Source of the DNA: Cupriavidus neocaledonicus | GTDB lineage: Bacteria; Pseudomonadota; Gammaproteobacteria; Burkholderiales; Burkholderiaceae | Length of the DNA stretch: 64,000 nt | Assembly: GCF_000372525.1 (NCBI RefSeq) | Contig: NZ_AQUR01000091.1 | Coordinates: 107-64,106, forward strand | Direction: 5' to 3' | In this document: positions 23,264 to 32,463 of the stretch, piece by piece | How the letters are laid out: each line of letters begins with the position of its first letter | Position numbering within the stretch: the stretch's first letter is position 1 | Notes under the pieces: model-generated | Told to the model about the DNA's origin: nothing | The model's input: the letters and a program-made list of their open reading frames with translations, nothing else | Database searches by the model: none | Position numbers and translations under genes: made by a program

Positions 23264-24574
23264 TTACAGCAGGTCGCGCAGCTTGTAGTACCACATCCCC
23301 AGCACCAGCGCGGGGGTCCGGAACAGCGCGCCGCCGGGGAAGCGGTGATGCCGGATGCGGGTAAAGACATCGAATCTCGAGGCATCGCCGGTCATTGCCT
23401 CTGCAATCAGTTTGCCGGCCATGCCGGCAAACGACAGCCCGTGGCCGGAGAACCCCTGCGCATAGTAGAGATTGGTGCCGATGCGGCCCAGGTCGGGCGC
23501 CCGGTTCATGGTGATGTCGACAAAGCCGCCCCAGGAATAATCGATATCCAGGTCCGCCGTCTGCGGAAAGACCTGCAGCATGCGCGCGCGGATGCGCTGC
23601 ACCAGGTTGCCGGGCGGACGCGCGCTGAAGGTCTCGCCGGCCCCGAACAGCAGGCGGTTGTCGGCACTGAGACGGAAATAGTCGACGATCAGGTTGTTGT
23701 CCGACACCGCGACCCGGCTCGGCATCAGCGCGCTGGCCCGCTGCGCGTCCATCGGCTCGGTCGCGATCATGTAGGTTCCCACCGGCATGATGCGCGCGGC
23801 GATTTCCGGCGCCAGATGGTCGCCGAACTCGCCCAGGTAGACATTGCCCGCCAGCACCACCTGCCGGCACCGCACTTCGCCTTCGGCGGTCTTCACCACC
23901 GGCGCCTTGTCGCGCTCGACGCGATAGGCGGCCGAGTTCTCGAACACCTCGACACCGTGCCGGCGCGCCGCGTCGCCCAGCCCCAGGCAGTACTTGAGCG
24001 GATGCAGGTGGCCCGAGTGCGGGTCATACGCCCCGGCGACAAAGCGGTCGCTGGCGACATGGCGGCCCAGGTGCGGGCGCTCGACCCATTCGAGCGGATA
24101 GTCATAGTGCTCGCGCATATGGCGCACCCAGCGGCGCAGGCCCTCGACCTTGTGCGCCCGGGGCGCCAGCGTCATGTAGCCGCGCACGTGGTCGCAGGCG
24201 ATGCCGTAGGTAGCGATGCGCTGTTCCAGCAGGCGCATGCCCTCGACCGAGGCATTCCAGGCCGCCTGCGCGAGCTCGGCCGGGCACTGGCGCTCGATCG
24301 CGCCCTCGCCCTCGGCGCCGAAGCCGACGATGGCCTGCCCGCCATTGCGTCCGGAAGCGCCCCAGCCGATCCGCTGGGCCTCGAGCAGCGCAACGTGGAA
24401 GCCGCGCGCGGCCAGCTCCAGCGCGCACGACAGGCCGGCATAGCCGCCGCCCACCACGCACACCTCCGCGTCGGTGCGCCCCTGCAGCGGCCGGCTCGGC
24501 GCCGGCCGCTCGACGCTCGCCTCGTAGTACGAGTTCTCGATGACGCCCAGTTCCTTTTGCAGCAGCCCCGACAT
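23264..24574 (-). CDS. FAD amine oxidase, gamma-glutamylputrescine oxidase-like
   Basis: A 436-residue DAO-family flavoenzyme. FAD-binding VVGGGYAGLSCALELAARG and the covalent/near-flavin motif RIGWGASGRNGGQAIVGFG match PuuB and related oxidases of N-acylated or free polyamines. YSWGGFVDITMNRAPDLGR and YYAQGFSGHGLSFAGMAGKL complete the fold. ATG 24574 is used because GGAG lies about 9 nt upstream; the long upstream frame runs antisense to nothing conserved. It is the second gene after homospermidine synthase (32-bp gap), so polyamine oxidation is the likely role. Confidence 0.88.
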   Translation of the reverse strand: MSGLLQKELGVIENSYYEASVERPAPSRPLQGRTDAEVCVVGGGYAGLSCALELAARGFHVALLEAQRIGWGASGRNGGQAIVGFGAEGEGAIERQCPAELAQAAWNASVEGMRLLEQRIATYGIACDHVRGYMTLAPRAHKVEGLRRWVRHMREHYDYPLEWVERPHLGRHVASDRFVAGAYDPHSGHLHPLKYCLGLGDAARRHGVEVFENSAAYRVERDKAPVVKTAEGEVRCRQVVLAGNVYLGEFGDHLAPEIAARIMPVGTYMIATEPMDAQRASALMPSRVAVSDNNLIVDYFRLSADNRLLFGAGETFSARPPGNLVQRIRARMLQVFPQTADLDIDYSWGGFVDITMNRAPDLGRIGTNLYYAQGFSGHGLSFAGMAGKLIAEAMTGDASRFDVFTRIRHHRFPGGALFRTPALVLGMWYYKLRDLL

Positions 24575-24606
24575 CGTCTTCGGCTCCGGTTGCGCCCGGC
24601 ATGTGC

Positions 24607-26034
24607 CTATGGCACGCGCACGTTGACGAACTGCCACGGGTCTTCGTCGCCCGCTTCGGGATACAGCTGGGAGTGCTGTGCCAGCGGCGTCCATTCGCCA
24701 TAGACGCCGACCAGTTCGCCCAGGTAGGGCCGCGCCACGCGCAGCACGGCTTCGTAATCCAGGTCGTCGGGCTCGACCACGCCCGCGCGCGGATGCTCCA
24801 GCGCCCATACCATGCCGCCCAGGATGCCGGCCACCACCTGCAGGCTGGTGGCGGTGTTGTGTTCCACCAGCTGCCGGGCCTGCTCCGTGGTCAGCCTGGA
24901 GCCGTACCAGTAGGCGCCGCGCGCATTGCCCATCAGCAAGACCCCGAGCTCGTCCATGCCGGCGACGATGTCGTCGCGCAGGATGCGCTGGTGGTCCTGC
25001 TTGCGCCCGCCGTTGCCCATCAGTTCGTCGATCGACAGCAGCGCGTCGTCGCAGGGGCGGTAGGCATAGTGCACGGTCGGCCGGTAGACGACTTCGCCGC
25101 TGTCGCGCAGCGTCAGGTGGTCGGCAATCGAAATCGATTCGCCGTGCGTGATCAGGAAGCCGTGGTACGGGCCGCCCAGCGGGGTCCAGCTGCGCACGCG
25201 CGTGCCGAATCCCGGACGCGTCAGGTACACCGCCGCATCCGAGCCGAACCCGTGCCGGCGCGCGTCCGCCGGCCAGTGCCGCTCGTGCGTGCCCCAGCCC
25301 AGTTCGGCCGGCTGCATCCCTTCCTCGATGAAGGCGTCGACCGACCATGTATTGATGAATTCGTTGGCAACCTTGCGCCGGTCGCCTACCTGGGTGTCCT
25401 GCTCGGCGATGTGGATGGCGCGGATATCGAGCTGCCGCGCCAGTGCCGCCCAGTCCTCGAAGCTTGCCGGCCGCTCATGGTCGACGTCGTTGTCAGCGGC
25501 GATATTGACCAGCGCCTGCTTGACCAGTGCCGACACCAGCCCGGGGTTGGCGCCCTGCGTCAGGATCGCGGTGGGCCCGTCGCGCTTGTCGAGGCGGAAC
25601 GCCAGCACGCCCTCGCGCAAGGCATAGTTGCTGCGGCGGGACAGCGGCGCGGCGGGGTCCGTGGCCCCGCCCGTCCATGGCTCGATCGAGGTATCCAGGT
25701 ACAGCGCGCCGTGTTCCCAGCAATAGCGCACCAGCGCCTCGCTCGAGACGTTGACCGACAGGTTCAGCAGGAAATCGCCCGCGCCGACCAGTTCCTGCAG
25801 CACCTGCTTGTGGTTTTCCTCGGTCAGCGCCTTGGTCACCACGCGGATGCCATAACCCTGCGCAACCGAGGTGTCGTTGCCTGCCGGACAGATCACGGTG
25901 ATCTGCGCGGGCGTGATGTCGAGATGGCGCAGCAGCACCGGCAACACGGAACGCGCGATGCTGCCGAAACCGACGATCAGCATGCGGCCGCCCAGTCCGC
26001 CGAATTTCTTGAAAGTGGTTGCCGGCGCGCCCAT
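24607..26034 (-). CDS. hss: Homospermidine synthase
   Basis: A 475-residue saccharopine-dehydrogenase-like enzyme that makes sym-homospermidine from two putrescines (or putrescine plus spermidine) using NAD as prosthetic group. The Rossmann motif RMLIVGFGSIARSVLPVLLRH and the segments LTQGANPGLVSALVKQAL, INTWSVDAFIEEGMQPAELG and TATSLQVVAGILGGM are typical, and length matches characterised bacterial Hss. GGGAGC 6 nt before ATG 26034 fixes the start. It is probably transcribed with the downstream FAD amine oxidase, pairing synthesis with breakdown. Confidence 0.92.
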   Translation of the reverse strand: MGAPATTFKKFGGLGGRMLIVGFGSIARSVLPVLLRHLDITPAQITVICPAGNDTSVAQGYGIRVVTKALTEENHKQVLQELVGAGDFLLNLSVNVSSEALVRYCWEHGALYLDTSIEPWTGGATDPAAPLSRRSNYALREGVLAFRLDKRDGPTAILTQGANPGLVSALVKQALVNIAADNDVDHERPASFEDWAALARQLDIRAIHIAEQDTQVGDRRKVANEFINTWSVDAFIEEGMQPAELGWGTHERHWPADARRHGFGSDAAVYLTRPGFGTRVRSWTPLGGPYHGFLITHGESISIADHLTLRDSGEVVYRPTVHYAYRPCDDALLSIDELMGNGGRKQDHQRILRDDIVAGMDELGVLLMGNARGAYWYGSRLTTEQARQLVEHNTATSLQVVAGILGGMVWALEHPRAGVVEPDDLDYEAVLRVARPYLGELVGVYGEWTPLAQHSQLYPEAGDEDPWQFVNVRVP

Positions 26035-26288
26035 GGTGTGCTCCCGAGATACCCCGCTGCTGCGGAGATGACTTCTATCTCTCATAAGCAATCCGCATGC
26101 CTGTCGCCCGGGGGTTGCGCCATGCGCAGCGATATGCCGCTGCTGCTGCCGCCCGCACTGCAAGATGTGGCCTCAGGTAACTCTTGCCGGCCCGCACCGG
26201 CAAAGCTTGCAACGGTGTGCGCGCCAGCATGCGCGCCGGGCTGGAACGCGCCTTGCGGCTGTCGTGCTTCCAATGCAAGGAGACGACG

Positions 26289-26750
26289 ATGAAAGCTCGG
26301 ACATGGATGATGGCGTGGCTCGCCTGCACGGCGCTGGCAAGCGGTGCGGCACTGGCGCAGGGCGCCGGCGGTGCTGGCGGTGGCTCGGGCGGCAGCTCGG
26401 GCGGCGGCAGCGCCGGCACGGGTCCATCGGGCACGACCGGCACGCCGGGCAGCCCCGGCACGCCCGGGACCGGCACCAGCATCACCGACGGCGGCGGCAA
26501 GGCTCCCAGCGGCGACACGCACGGCAGCTCGCGCTCGTCGGCCGGCAAGCGGCATGGCACCGATGCCGGCGCCGGGCGCGCGGCGGGCGCGTCAGGCGTG
26601 GCCGCGCCGTCCGGCGCGACCGGCTCGCCGTCGGTGACCGGTCCGGGAACCACGCGCGGCAGCGGCCCTGCTGCGCCCAGCACGGGCACCGGTGGTACCG
26701 GCACGACCGGGCCGTCGGGCGGCGCGCCCGGAACCGGCATGGGCCGCTGA
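26289..26750 (+). CDS. Secreted Gly/Ser/Thr-rich low-complexity protein
   Basis: A 153-residue protein with a clear Sec signal peptide (MKARTWMMAWLACTALASGAALAQ) and then a region built almost only of Gly, Ser, Thr, Pro and Ala (for example GTTGTPGSPGTPGTGTS). No domain is recognisable; disordered in all likelihood. A perfect AAGGAGA Shine-Dalgarno at 26278-26284 supports expression. It is divergent from hss and convergent with the large autotransporter. It could be a matrix or surface-associated protein; that is speculation. Confidence 0.75.
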   Translation: MKARTWMMAWLACTALASGAALAQGAGGAGGGSGGSSGGGSAGTGPSGTTGTPGSPGTPGTGTSITDGGGKAPSGDTHGSSRSSAGKRHGTDAGAGRAAGASGVAAPSGATGSPSVTGPGTTRGSGPAAPSTGTGGTGTTGPSGGAPGTGMGR

Positions 26751-26776
26751 GCGCCGCACCGACGCGGCGCCGGGGG

Positions 26777-29700
26777 CTAGAACGGCGCCGCGAACGTCAG
26801 GCGCACGCCCTGCTGCAGCCCGCCCATGCCGACCATCACGTTGTAGTCGAGGCCAAACGTCATCGAGCGCGTGCGCAGCTTGCCGCCCAGCCCCAGTTGC
26901 AGGCGATCGCGCCCGTATGGGGCGTTGACCACGGTGTAGGCGGGGCCGGTGCCGGCAAGGTCCGCGTACGCCAGCCCGGCCGCACTCTGGCCGCTGAAAT
27001 CATGCTGGTACTCCAGCCGCGCGAACGGCAGGAACAGGCCCCATCGCGTCGCCGTGGCGTATTCCGTGCGCAGCCCGAGCGTGCCGGACACCGTGGTCAC
27101 GGTCTGGCCGAAATACGTCAGCGCGCTGAACCCGGCGCCGGTCTCGGTGAACGGGTCGAGCGTGCTGTCGGAAACTGACAGGCGTCCGTACGGCGAGACC
27201 AGCCAGGCCGCGCTCCGATACTCGTAGCCCGCCGACAGCGAGGCAAAGATCTGGTGCCCGTCGCGCTTGCCGTAGGCGAACGCGCTTTCATCGCCGACCC
27301 AGCGGCGCGAATCGAAGCTGAGCGAGCCGTAGCCGGCGACGCCGTCGATAAACAACGACGGCTGCGGCCGGTAGCTGCCGTACAGCGCGGCGCTGAAACT
27401 GTCCGCCGTGCTTCGCGTGCCGGCCGAACCCACGTCGGTGCTGTCGCGGCCGTAGCCAAAGCCGATGCCGAGCGTGAGCTGGTCGGAGAAGCGATAGTCG
27501 ACCCCGGCCGTCACCCCGCCCGTGGTGAAGCGAAAGCCCGAGCGCTGCGTCCCCGCATTGGCAAAGCCGAAATCGACCGTGCCCGCGGTCCAGAACGCCA
27601 GGCGCGCGTCGTCGGTGTCGTCCGCGCCGGCCGCGTCGGCACCGCTGCCGGGGTCGGCGCCGCCGGGCAAATCCGGGGCGTTGCCGGCGCCAGCGCTGGC
27701 CCCGCCCGGCGCGCGCGCGGCACGGGAGCCGGTCGCCGGGTCGGCTCCGCGTCCGCGCTCGCTTGTCGGGGCCGTGCCGCGCAGGCAGGCATCGCGCGCG
27801 GTGAAGCCTGCGACTGCCTGGCAGCGTTCCGGATCGGCCTGGGCGCGCGGCATCACCACCGAGATCTGGTTGCCTGACGGCGCCCTGCCCCGGCCGTGCA
27901 GCGCCTCGAGGCGCTGGTTGTAGTTGGCGATCTGCGCGGTCGCGAAGCGCCGTGCCGCCTGGATCTGGGCGTTGACCAGCCCGACCACGTCGGGATCGGT
28001 GGACGGGTCCCGGCGCGCCGCCACGGCCACCTGGATCAGCGCCGGCGACGAGGTCGCGACGGCATTGCTGAGCGTATAGGTCACCACCGCGGTGCCGGCG
28101 AAGGTGGCCGCCGGGACGAAGTTCACGGTGTAGGCGGTGGCCGCGGGCTGCCTGCCATCGGCGGCCGGCGTCTTCGGCGCGGCGCTGGCGACGGTGGCGG
28201 TGCCGGCTTGGGCTGGCACCACCGACACGATCGCCGCGCCGGTAAACGGCCCGCCGCTGGCGCCCTCGGTCACGTCGATATCGACGGGCCGGCCCGCCAG
28301 CGTCGACACCTGCTTCTGCGCCACCGGCACCGGCACCGCATTGACCGTGACGGTCACCGGCACCGGCGCCGAGGTGCCCGCGCTGTTGACCAGCGCATAG
28401 GTGAACGTGATCGGGCCCGAGGCGCTCGGCACCGGCGTATAGACGATGTCCAGCCCGTTCACCACGGCGCTGCCGCTGGCCGGTGGCGTGACGATGGTGA
28501 CGCCGGAAAAGGGCCCGTTGGCGGCATTGGCGGCGGCATGGATGGTCACCGGCGCATTGGACAGCGTGGTCACGGCCACCGGCGGCGCCGAAGGCATGCC
28601 CTGCCCCGTCGCCAGCGTATAGACGCGGCTGATGCTGTAGGGCGCACCGGTGCCGGTGCTGCTGTCGGTCACGCGCACCGTGAAGGTATGGCTGCCGGCA
28701 GCCGACGGCGTACCGCTCAGCACACCGGTGGCGGTGTTCAGCGACAGCCCCGCGGGCAGTGTCCCGGCCGCGACGGCAAAGGTGTACGGCGCGGTGCCGC
28801 CGGACGCCGTAAACGCCTGGCTGTATGCCACCCCTGCCACCGGCGCCTGCAGCGAGGCGGGCGACAGGCTCAGCGCCGGCGCGCTGACGGTCAGGGTGTA
28901 GGCGCGGCTGCCGGCATAGGGGCCGGTGCCGGTGCTGCTGTCGGTCGCGCTCACGGTGAAGTTGTGCGTGCCGCCGGCGGTCGGCGTGCCCGACAGCACG
29001 CCGCCTGCCGACAGCGACATGCCGGCGGGCAAGGTGCCCGCCGTGAGCGCAAACGTGTACGGCGCCGTGCCGCTGGCGGCCGTGAGGGCCTGGCTGTAGG
29101 CCGCGGCGACGGTCGCCTGCGGCAGGGTGGCCGGATTGATGACGATGGTCGGCGCACCGATCGCGAGGGTGTACGCGCGGGTTCCCGTAAAGCCCTGGCT
29201 GTCGGTCGCCTGGAGCGTGAAGTTGTAGCTGCCGCCGGCCACCGTCGTGCCCGCCATGGCGCCGGTCATGCTGTTCAGCGTCAGGCCGGGCGGCAAGGCG
29301 CCCGCGACCAGGCTGTAGGTGTAGGGCGCGGTGCCGCCGCTCGCCGTCACGCTCTGGCTGTACGCGACGCCCAGCGCGGGATTGGCCAGCGTCGCGGGCG
29401 ACAGCGTGATCGTCGGCGCGGCGATGGTCAGCGTATAGGCGCCGGCCACGCTGTACGGCCCGGTTCCCATGCTGCTGTCGTTGGCCTGGATGGTGAAGGA
29501 CACGGTCCCCGCGGTGGTCGGCGTACCCGACAGCACGCCGGTGGCGGTATTGAACGCCAGCCCGGCTGGCATGATGCCGCTATTGACCGTGATCGCGTAG
29601 GCATAGGGCGCGGTGCCGCCACTCGCCGCGAAGGCCTGGCTGAACGGCGTTCCCGCCGCCGCGCTGAGCGGGCCCGGCGCCGGCGACAGGTTCATCGCCG

Positions 29701-31003
29701 CCCCGCCCAGCACCAGCGACAGCGTGCCGCTGGTGACGCTGAAGGGCCCCGTTCCCGTGCTGCTGTCGGTGGCCCGCACGGTGAAATTGAAGGTGCCGCC
29801 CGCGCTTGGCGTGCCCGCAAGCACACCGGCGCTCGACAGCGCCATGCCGGGCGGCAACGCGCCCGACGCCAGGGCATAGGTGTACGGCCCGGTGCCACCG
29901 GTGGCCCCCGCCAGCGACTGGCTGTAGACGCCGCCCACCGAGCCTGGAGGCGGCGATGACGGCGTGTAGAGAAGCGTCGGGCTCGCCACGGTGATGGTCA
30001 CGGTGGCGGGGGCCGAGGTCCCGGCCGCGTTGGTGGCCGTATAGGTGAAGCTGTCCGGTCCTGCGTAGGACGAGGTGGGCGTATAGGTGATCGACGTACC
30101 GGTGGCGATCGCCGTGCCGTGGCCGGGCGGCGACGCCACGCTGACGCTGCCGGCCGCGCCGCCGGTGAGGTTCAGCGTGATCAGGTTGCCGGCACTGCCA
30201 TACGCCACCGTGGCGCCGACATTGTTCGCCACCGGCGCGGTGGCGACATAGGTGAACTGATCGGCGGCGCTGGTGGCGCTGGTGCCGGTGGCGGTGGTCA
30301 CGGTCACGTCGACCGTGCCGGCCGCGCCGGCCGGCGCCGTGGCGCTCAGCGAGGTGGCGCTGTTGACCACGAACGATGCGGGCGCGGCACCGAACCGGAC
30401 CGCGGTCACGCTGACAAAGTTGGTGCCGGTAACGGTCACCGCGGTGCCGCCGCTGGCCGGGCCGGTCGAAGGCGTCACCCCGGTCACGGTCGGCGGGCCG
30501 GCCGCTACGTTGAAATGCACCGTGCCGGCGGGCGACCAGGTCGCGCCGTTGTCGCTGGTATAGAAGACTGCAGTGTCGGTGCCGACGAAACCGGCGGGCG
30601 GTGTGTAGACAAAGCCGTTTTCGTTCTGGCCGTTCGGCAGGTTGCCGTTGTAGACGTACAGCGTGCCGCCCTGCACAGTGGGGGTGGTTTGCGTCGGGCC
30701 GCCGAAGTTGCCATTGCCAATGGCGTCGTAGGCAATGCCGAACTGGTTCGGATCGCAGGCGGTATAGTCCGCCGCGGTAAAGGCATAGACCTTTTGCTGG
30801 TTGGAGGCCGCGGCGATGTTCAGCGTGCACGAGACCGCGAAGGCCGGCACGGGAGACCCCAGCAGCAAACCCAGCCACAGTGCCACCAGCACCGACCCGA
30901 GCCGGCAGCGCCGGCGCTGCCACCACCGATGGACACGTGCGACGGCCCCCACCGTCTGCCCGGCACGCTCGGCGCCGGCGCAACCCCTGGCTTGTCTTGA
31001 CAC
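26777..31003 (-). CDS. Autotransporter with IPT/TIG and putative-Ig repeats
   Basis: A 1408-residue type V secreted protein. In order: a long basic N-terminus with hydrophobic signal (RLGSVLVALWLGLLLGSPVPAFA, cleavage near 55); an IPT/TIG domain (TVTGVTPSTGPASGGTAVTV); a cadherin-like Ig segment; five He_PIG-type repeats, each with GVAYSQ...GGTAPYT...LPxGLxL...GVLSGTP; two more Ig-like modules; a linker; and a 12-strand beta-barrel ending in the terminal Phe of VRLTFAAPF. Start: GTG 31003 has GGGAGA 6 nt upstream; the in-frame start at 31246 falls inside the divergent regulatory palindrome. Likely an adhesin. Confidence 0.88.
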   Translation of the reverse strand: MSRQARGCAGAERAGQTVGAVARVHRWWQRRRCRLGSVLVALWLGLLLGSPVPAFAVSCTLNIAAASNQQKVYAFTAADYTACDPNQFGIAYDAIGNGNFGGPTQTTPTVQGGTLYVYNGNLPNGQNENGFVYTPPAGFVGTDTAVFYTSDNGATWSPAGTVHFNVAAGPPTVTGVTPSTGPASGGTAVTVTGTNFVSVTAVRFGAAPASFVVNSATSLSATAPAGAAGTVDVTVTTATGTSATSAADQFTYVATAPVANNVGATVAYGSAGNLITLNLTGGAAGSVSVASPPGHGTAIATGTSITYTPTSSYAGPDSFTYTATNAAGTSAPATVTITVASPTLLYTPSSPPPGSVGGVYSQSLAGATGGTGPYTYALASGALPPGMALSSAGVLAGTPSAGGTFNFTVRATDSSTGTGPFSVTSGTLSLVLGGAAMNLSPAPGPLSAAAGTPFSQAFAASGGTAPYAYAITVNSGIMPAGLAFNTATGVLSGTPTTAGTVSFTIQANDSSMGTGPYSVAGAYTLTIAAPTITLSPATLANPALGVAYSQSVTASGGTAPYTYSLVAGALPPGLTLNSMTGAMAGTTVAGGSYNFTLQATDSQGFTGTRAYTLAIGAPTIVINPATLPQATVAAAYSQALTAASGTAPYTFALTAGTLPAGMSLSAGGVLSGTPTAGGTHNFTVSATDSSTGTGPYAGSRAYTLTVSAPALSLSPASLQAPVAGVAYSQAFTASGGTAPYTFAVAAGTLPAGLSLNTATGVLSGTPSAAGSHTFTVRVTDSSTGTGAPYSISRVYTLATGQGMPSAPPVAVTTLSNAPVTIHAAANAANGPFSGVTIVTPPASGSAVVNGLDIVYTPVPSASGPITFTYALVNSAGTSAPVPVTVTVNAVPVPVAQKQVSTLAGRPVDIDVTEGASGGPFTGAAIVSVVPAQAGTATVASAAPKTPAADGRQPAATAYTVNFVPAATFAGTAVVTYTLSNAVATSSPALIQVAVAARRDPSTDPDVVGLVNAQIQAARRFATAQIANYNQRLEALHGRGRAPSGNQISVVMPRAQADPERCQAVAGFTARDACLRGTAPTSERGRGADPATGSRAARAPGGASAGAGNAPDLPGGADPGSGADAAGADDTDDARLAFWTAGTVDFGFANAGTQRSGFRFTTGGVTAGVDYRFSDQLTLGIGFGYGRDSTDVGSAGTRSTADSFSAALYGSYRPQPSLFIDGVAGYGSLSFDSRRWVGDESAFAYGKRDGHQIFASLSAGYEYRSAAWLVSPYGRLSVSDSTLDPFTETGAGFSALTYFGQTVTTVSGTLGLRTEYATATRWGLFLPFARLEYQHDFSGQSAAGLAYADLAGTGPAYTVVNAPYGRDRLQLGLGGKLRTRSMTFGLDYNVMVGMGGLQQGVRLTFAAPF

Positions 31004-31355
31004 CCGATTTCTCCCGACGCCCGCGGCTCGAGGCGGGCTGCCATTGCCGTCGTCGAGCGCGGCGCGCCGAGGCTTGGCGGGGCGCGGCTCGGGTCGGGCG
31101 TTGTTATTTTTGTTGACTTTCCGCTGGCATCGCCAACACTTCGGTCTGTCTGTGAATCGCGTGGGGACGGGGCTGCGGAATGGCCGCAGCAGTGAGGCGG
31201 CCCGGTGCAGAAAATACGTCAAATCGATCAATGCGTAATTGATCAAATTTGATATCAGATATCAAATTCAATTAAATCTGTATGGTTGCGGCGCGGCCGG
31301 GGGCAAGGCGGGTGCCGCGTCTTTTTGGGATGTTGTTCAACCGGGGAGGCAGATC
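31004..31355. other. Divergent intergenic region, autotransporter/mdp
   Basis: 352 bp without a gene. The half next to the mdp genes turns sharply AT-rich (31205-31285), unlike the surrounding GC-rich DNA, and carries the nested palindromes described separately. Promoters for both directions should lie here, but no single pair of hexamers is convincing. Confidence 0.6.
31226..31268. promoter_or_regulatory. Nested palindromes including a perfect 23-bp one
   Basis: AATTTGATATC (31246-31256), one central A and GATATCAAATT (31258-31268) form a perfect 23-bp palindrome. Immediately upstream GATCAAT (31226-31232) and ATTGATC (31238-31244) form a second inverted repeat. Together they look like a dimeric-regulator operator in a divergent promoter. 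Confidence 0.7.
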
Positions 31356-31904
31356 GTGGACCAGTATCTGGGGGAAATCCGGCTGTGCGCGTTCGCGTTC
31401 GCGCCGAAGGGCTGGGCGCTGTGCAACGGCGCCTTGCTGTCGATCGCGCAAAACCAGGCGCTGTTCAGCCTGCTGGGCACGCAATACGGCGGCAACGGCA
31501 CCATCAATTTCGCCCTGCCCGACCTGCGCGGCCGCACGCCGCTGCACCGCGATGCCGCCGGCATCGCGCAGGGCCAGATGGCCGGCGCGGAAACGGTCAC
31601 GCTGACCACGGCGCAGGTGCCCGCCCATAGCCATCCGTTCAACGCCTCCTCGAGCCCGGCGACGGCGCTGAATGTCGGCGTGTCGCAAGACCGCGTGCTG
31701 GCGGCAAGCAACCTCTACAACCCCAACGATCCGTCGGTCTCCGGACCCGGCGAGCTGTTGTACGGCGCGCCTGACTCGCTCACGCCATGGCTGGACGAAG
31801 CCTGCGGCAGCACCGGAGGCGGCCAGCCGCACGACAACATGCAGCCGTCGCTGGTGCTGAACTACATCATCTCGCTGACCGGCATCTATCCGAGCCGGGG
31901 CTGA
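31356..31904 (+). CDS. Tail-collar (microcystin-dependent-like) protein 1
   Basis: A 182-residue phage tail-collar domain protein of the Mdp type. The N-terminal YLGEIRLCAFAFAPKGWALC is followed by LFSLLGTQYGGNG and FALPDLRGRTPLH, the tail-collar core, and the C-terminus has QPHDNMQPSLVLNYIISLTG. GTG 31356 is chosen because GGGGAGG lies 6 nt upstream and homology starts there. First of three tandem paralogs. The family also occurs outside prophages, and no phage genes are nearby. Function is unknown. Confidence 0.9.
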   Translation: MDQYLGEIRLCAFAFAPKGWALCNGALLSIAQNQALFSLLGTQYGGNGTINFALPDLRGRTPLHRDAAGIAQGQMAGAETVTLTTAQVPAHSHPFNASSSPATALNVGVSQDRVLAASNLYNPNDPSVSGPGELLYGAPDSLTPWLDEACGSTGGGQPHDNMQPSLVLNYIISLTGIYPSRG

Positions 31905-31913
31905 GGAGACATC

Positions 31914-32450
31914 ATGGCACAACCGTTCGTGGGCGAGATCCGCATGTTTGCCGGCAACTTTGCGCCGGCGGGGTGGCAATTCTGCGCTGGCCAGACGCTC
32001 AGCATTGCCCAGTACGAGATGCTGTTCTCGCTGCTGGGCACTATCTACGGCGGCGACGGCACCACCACCTTCAGGCTGCCCGACCTGCGTGGCAACCTGC
32101 CGCTCGGCCAGGGCGCGGGGCCGGGACTGAGCGCACGCACCATCGGCCAGGCCTTCGGCAGCCCGAACATAACGCTGCTGCCGGGCCAGATCCCCGGGCA
32201 CACCCATCCGATCCAGGCGACCAACACCATGGCCTCAACGGTCACGCCGGGACCGGACGTGCTGCCGGGCACCACGCCGTCGCCCAACGCCTTCTACGAC
32301 GCCGGCACCGCCAACCCGCCCGGCAAGAACGCCTTTGCCGCCGGCACGCTCGGCATGAGCGGCGGCACCCAGCCGCACAGCAACCAGATGCCGACGCTGT
32401 CGCTGAACTACATCATCGCCACGGATGGACTCTATCCGTCGCAAGGCTGA
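31914..32450 (+). CDS. Tail-collar (microcystin-dependent-like) protein 2
   Basis: A 178-residue paralog of its neighbours, 9 bp after the first. It shows FVGEIRMFAGNFAPAGWQFC, LFSLLGTIYGGDG and FRLPDLRGNLPLGQG, and ends QPHSNQMPTLSLNYIIATDG. It is the most diverged of the three in the loop after the collar core (residues 70-130), which in trimeric fibre-like proteins would be the variable tip; that is inference. No signal peptide. Confidence 0.9.
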   Translation: MAQPFVGEIRMFAGNFAPAGWQFCAGQTLSIAQYEMLFSLLGTIYGGDGTTTFRLPDLRGNLPLGQGAGPGLSARTIGQAFGSPNITLLPGQIPGHTHPIQATNTMASTVTPGPDVLPGTTPSPNAFYDAGTANPPGKNAFAAGTLGMSGGTQPHSNQMPTLSLNYIIATDGLYPSQG

Positions 32451-32463
32451 ACACGGAGGCCAC

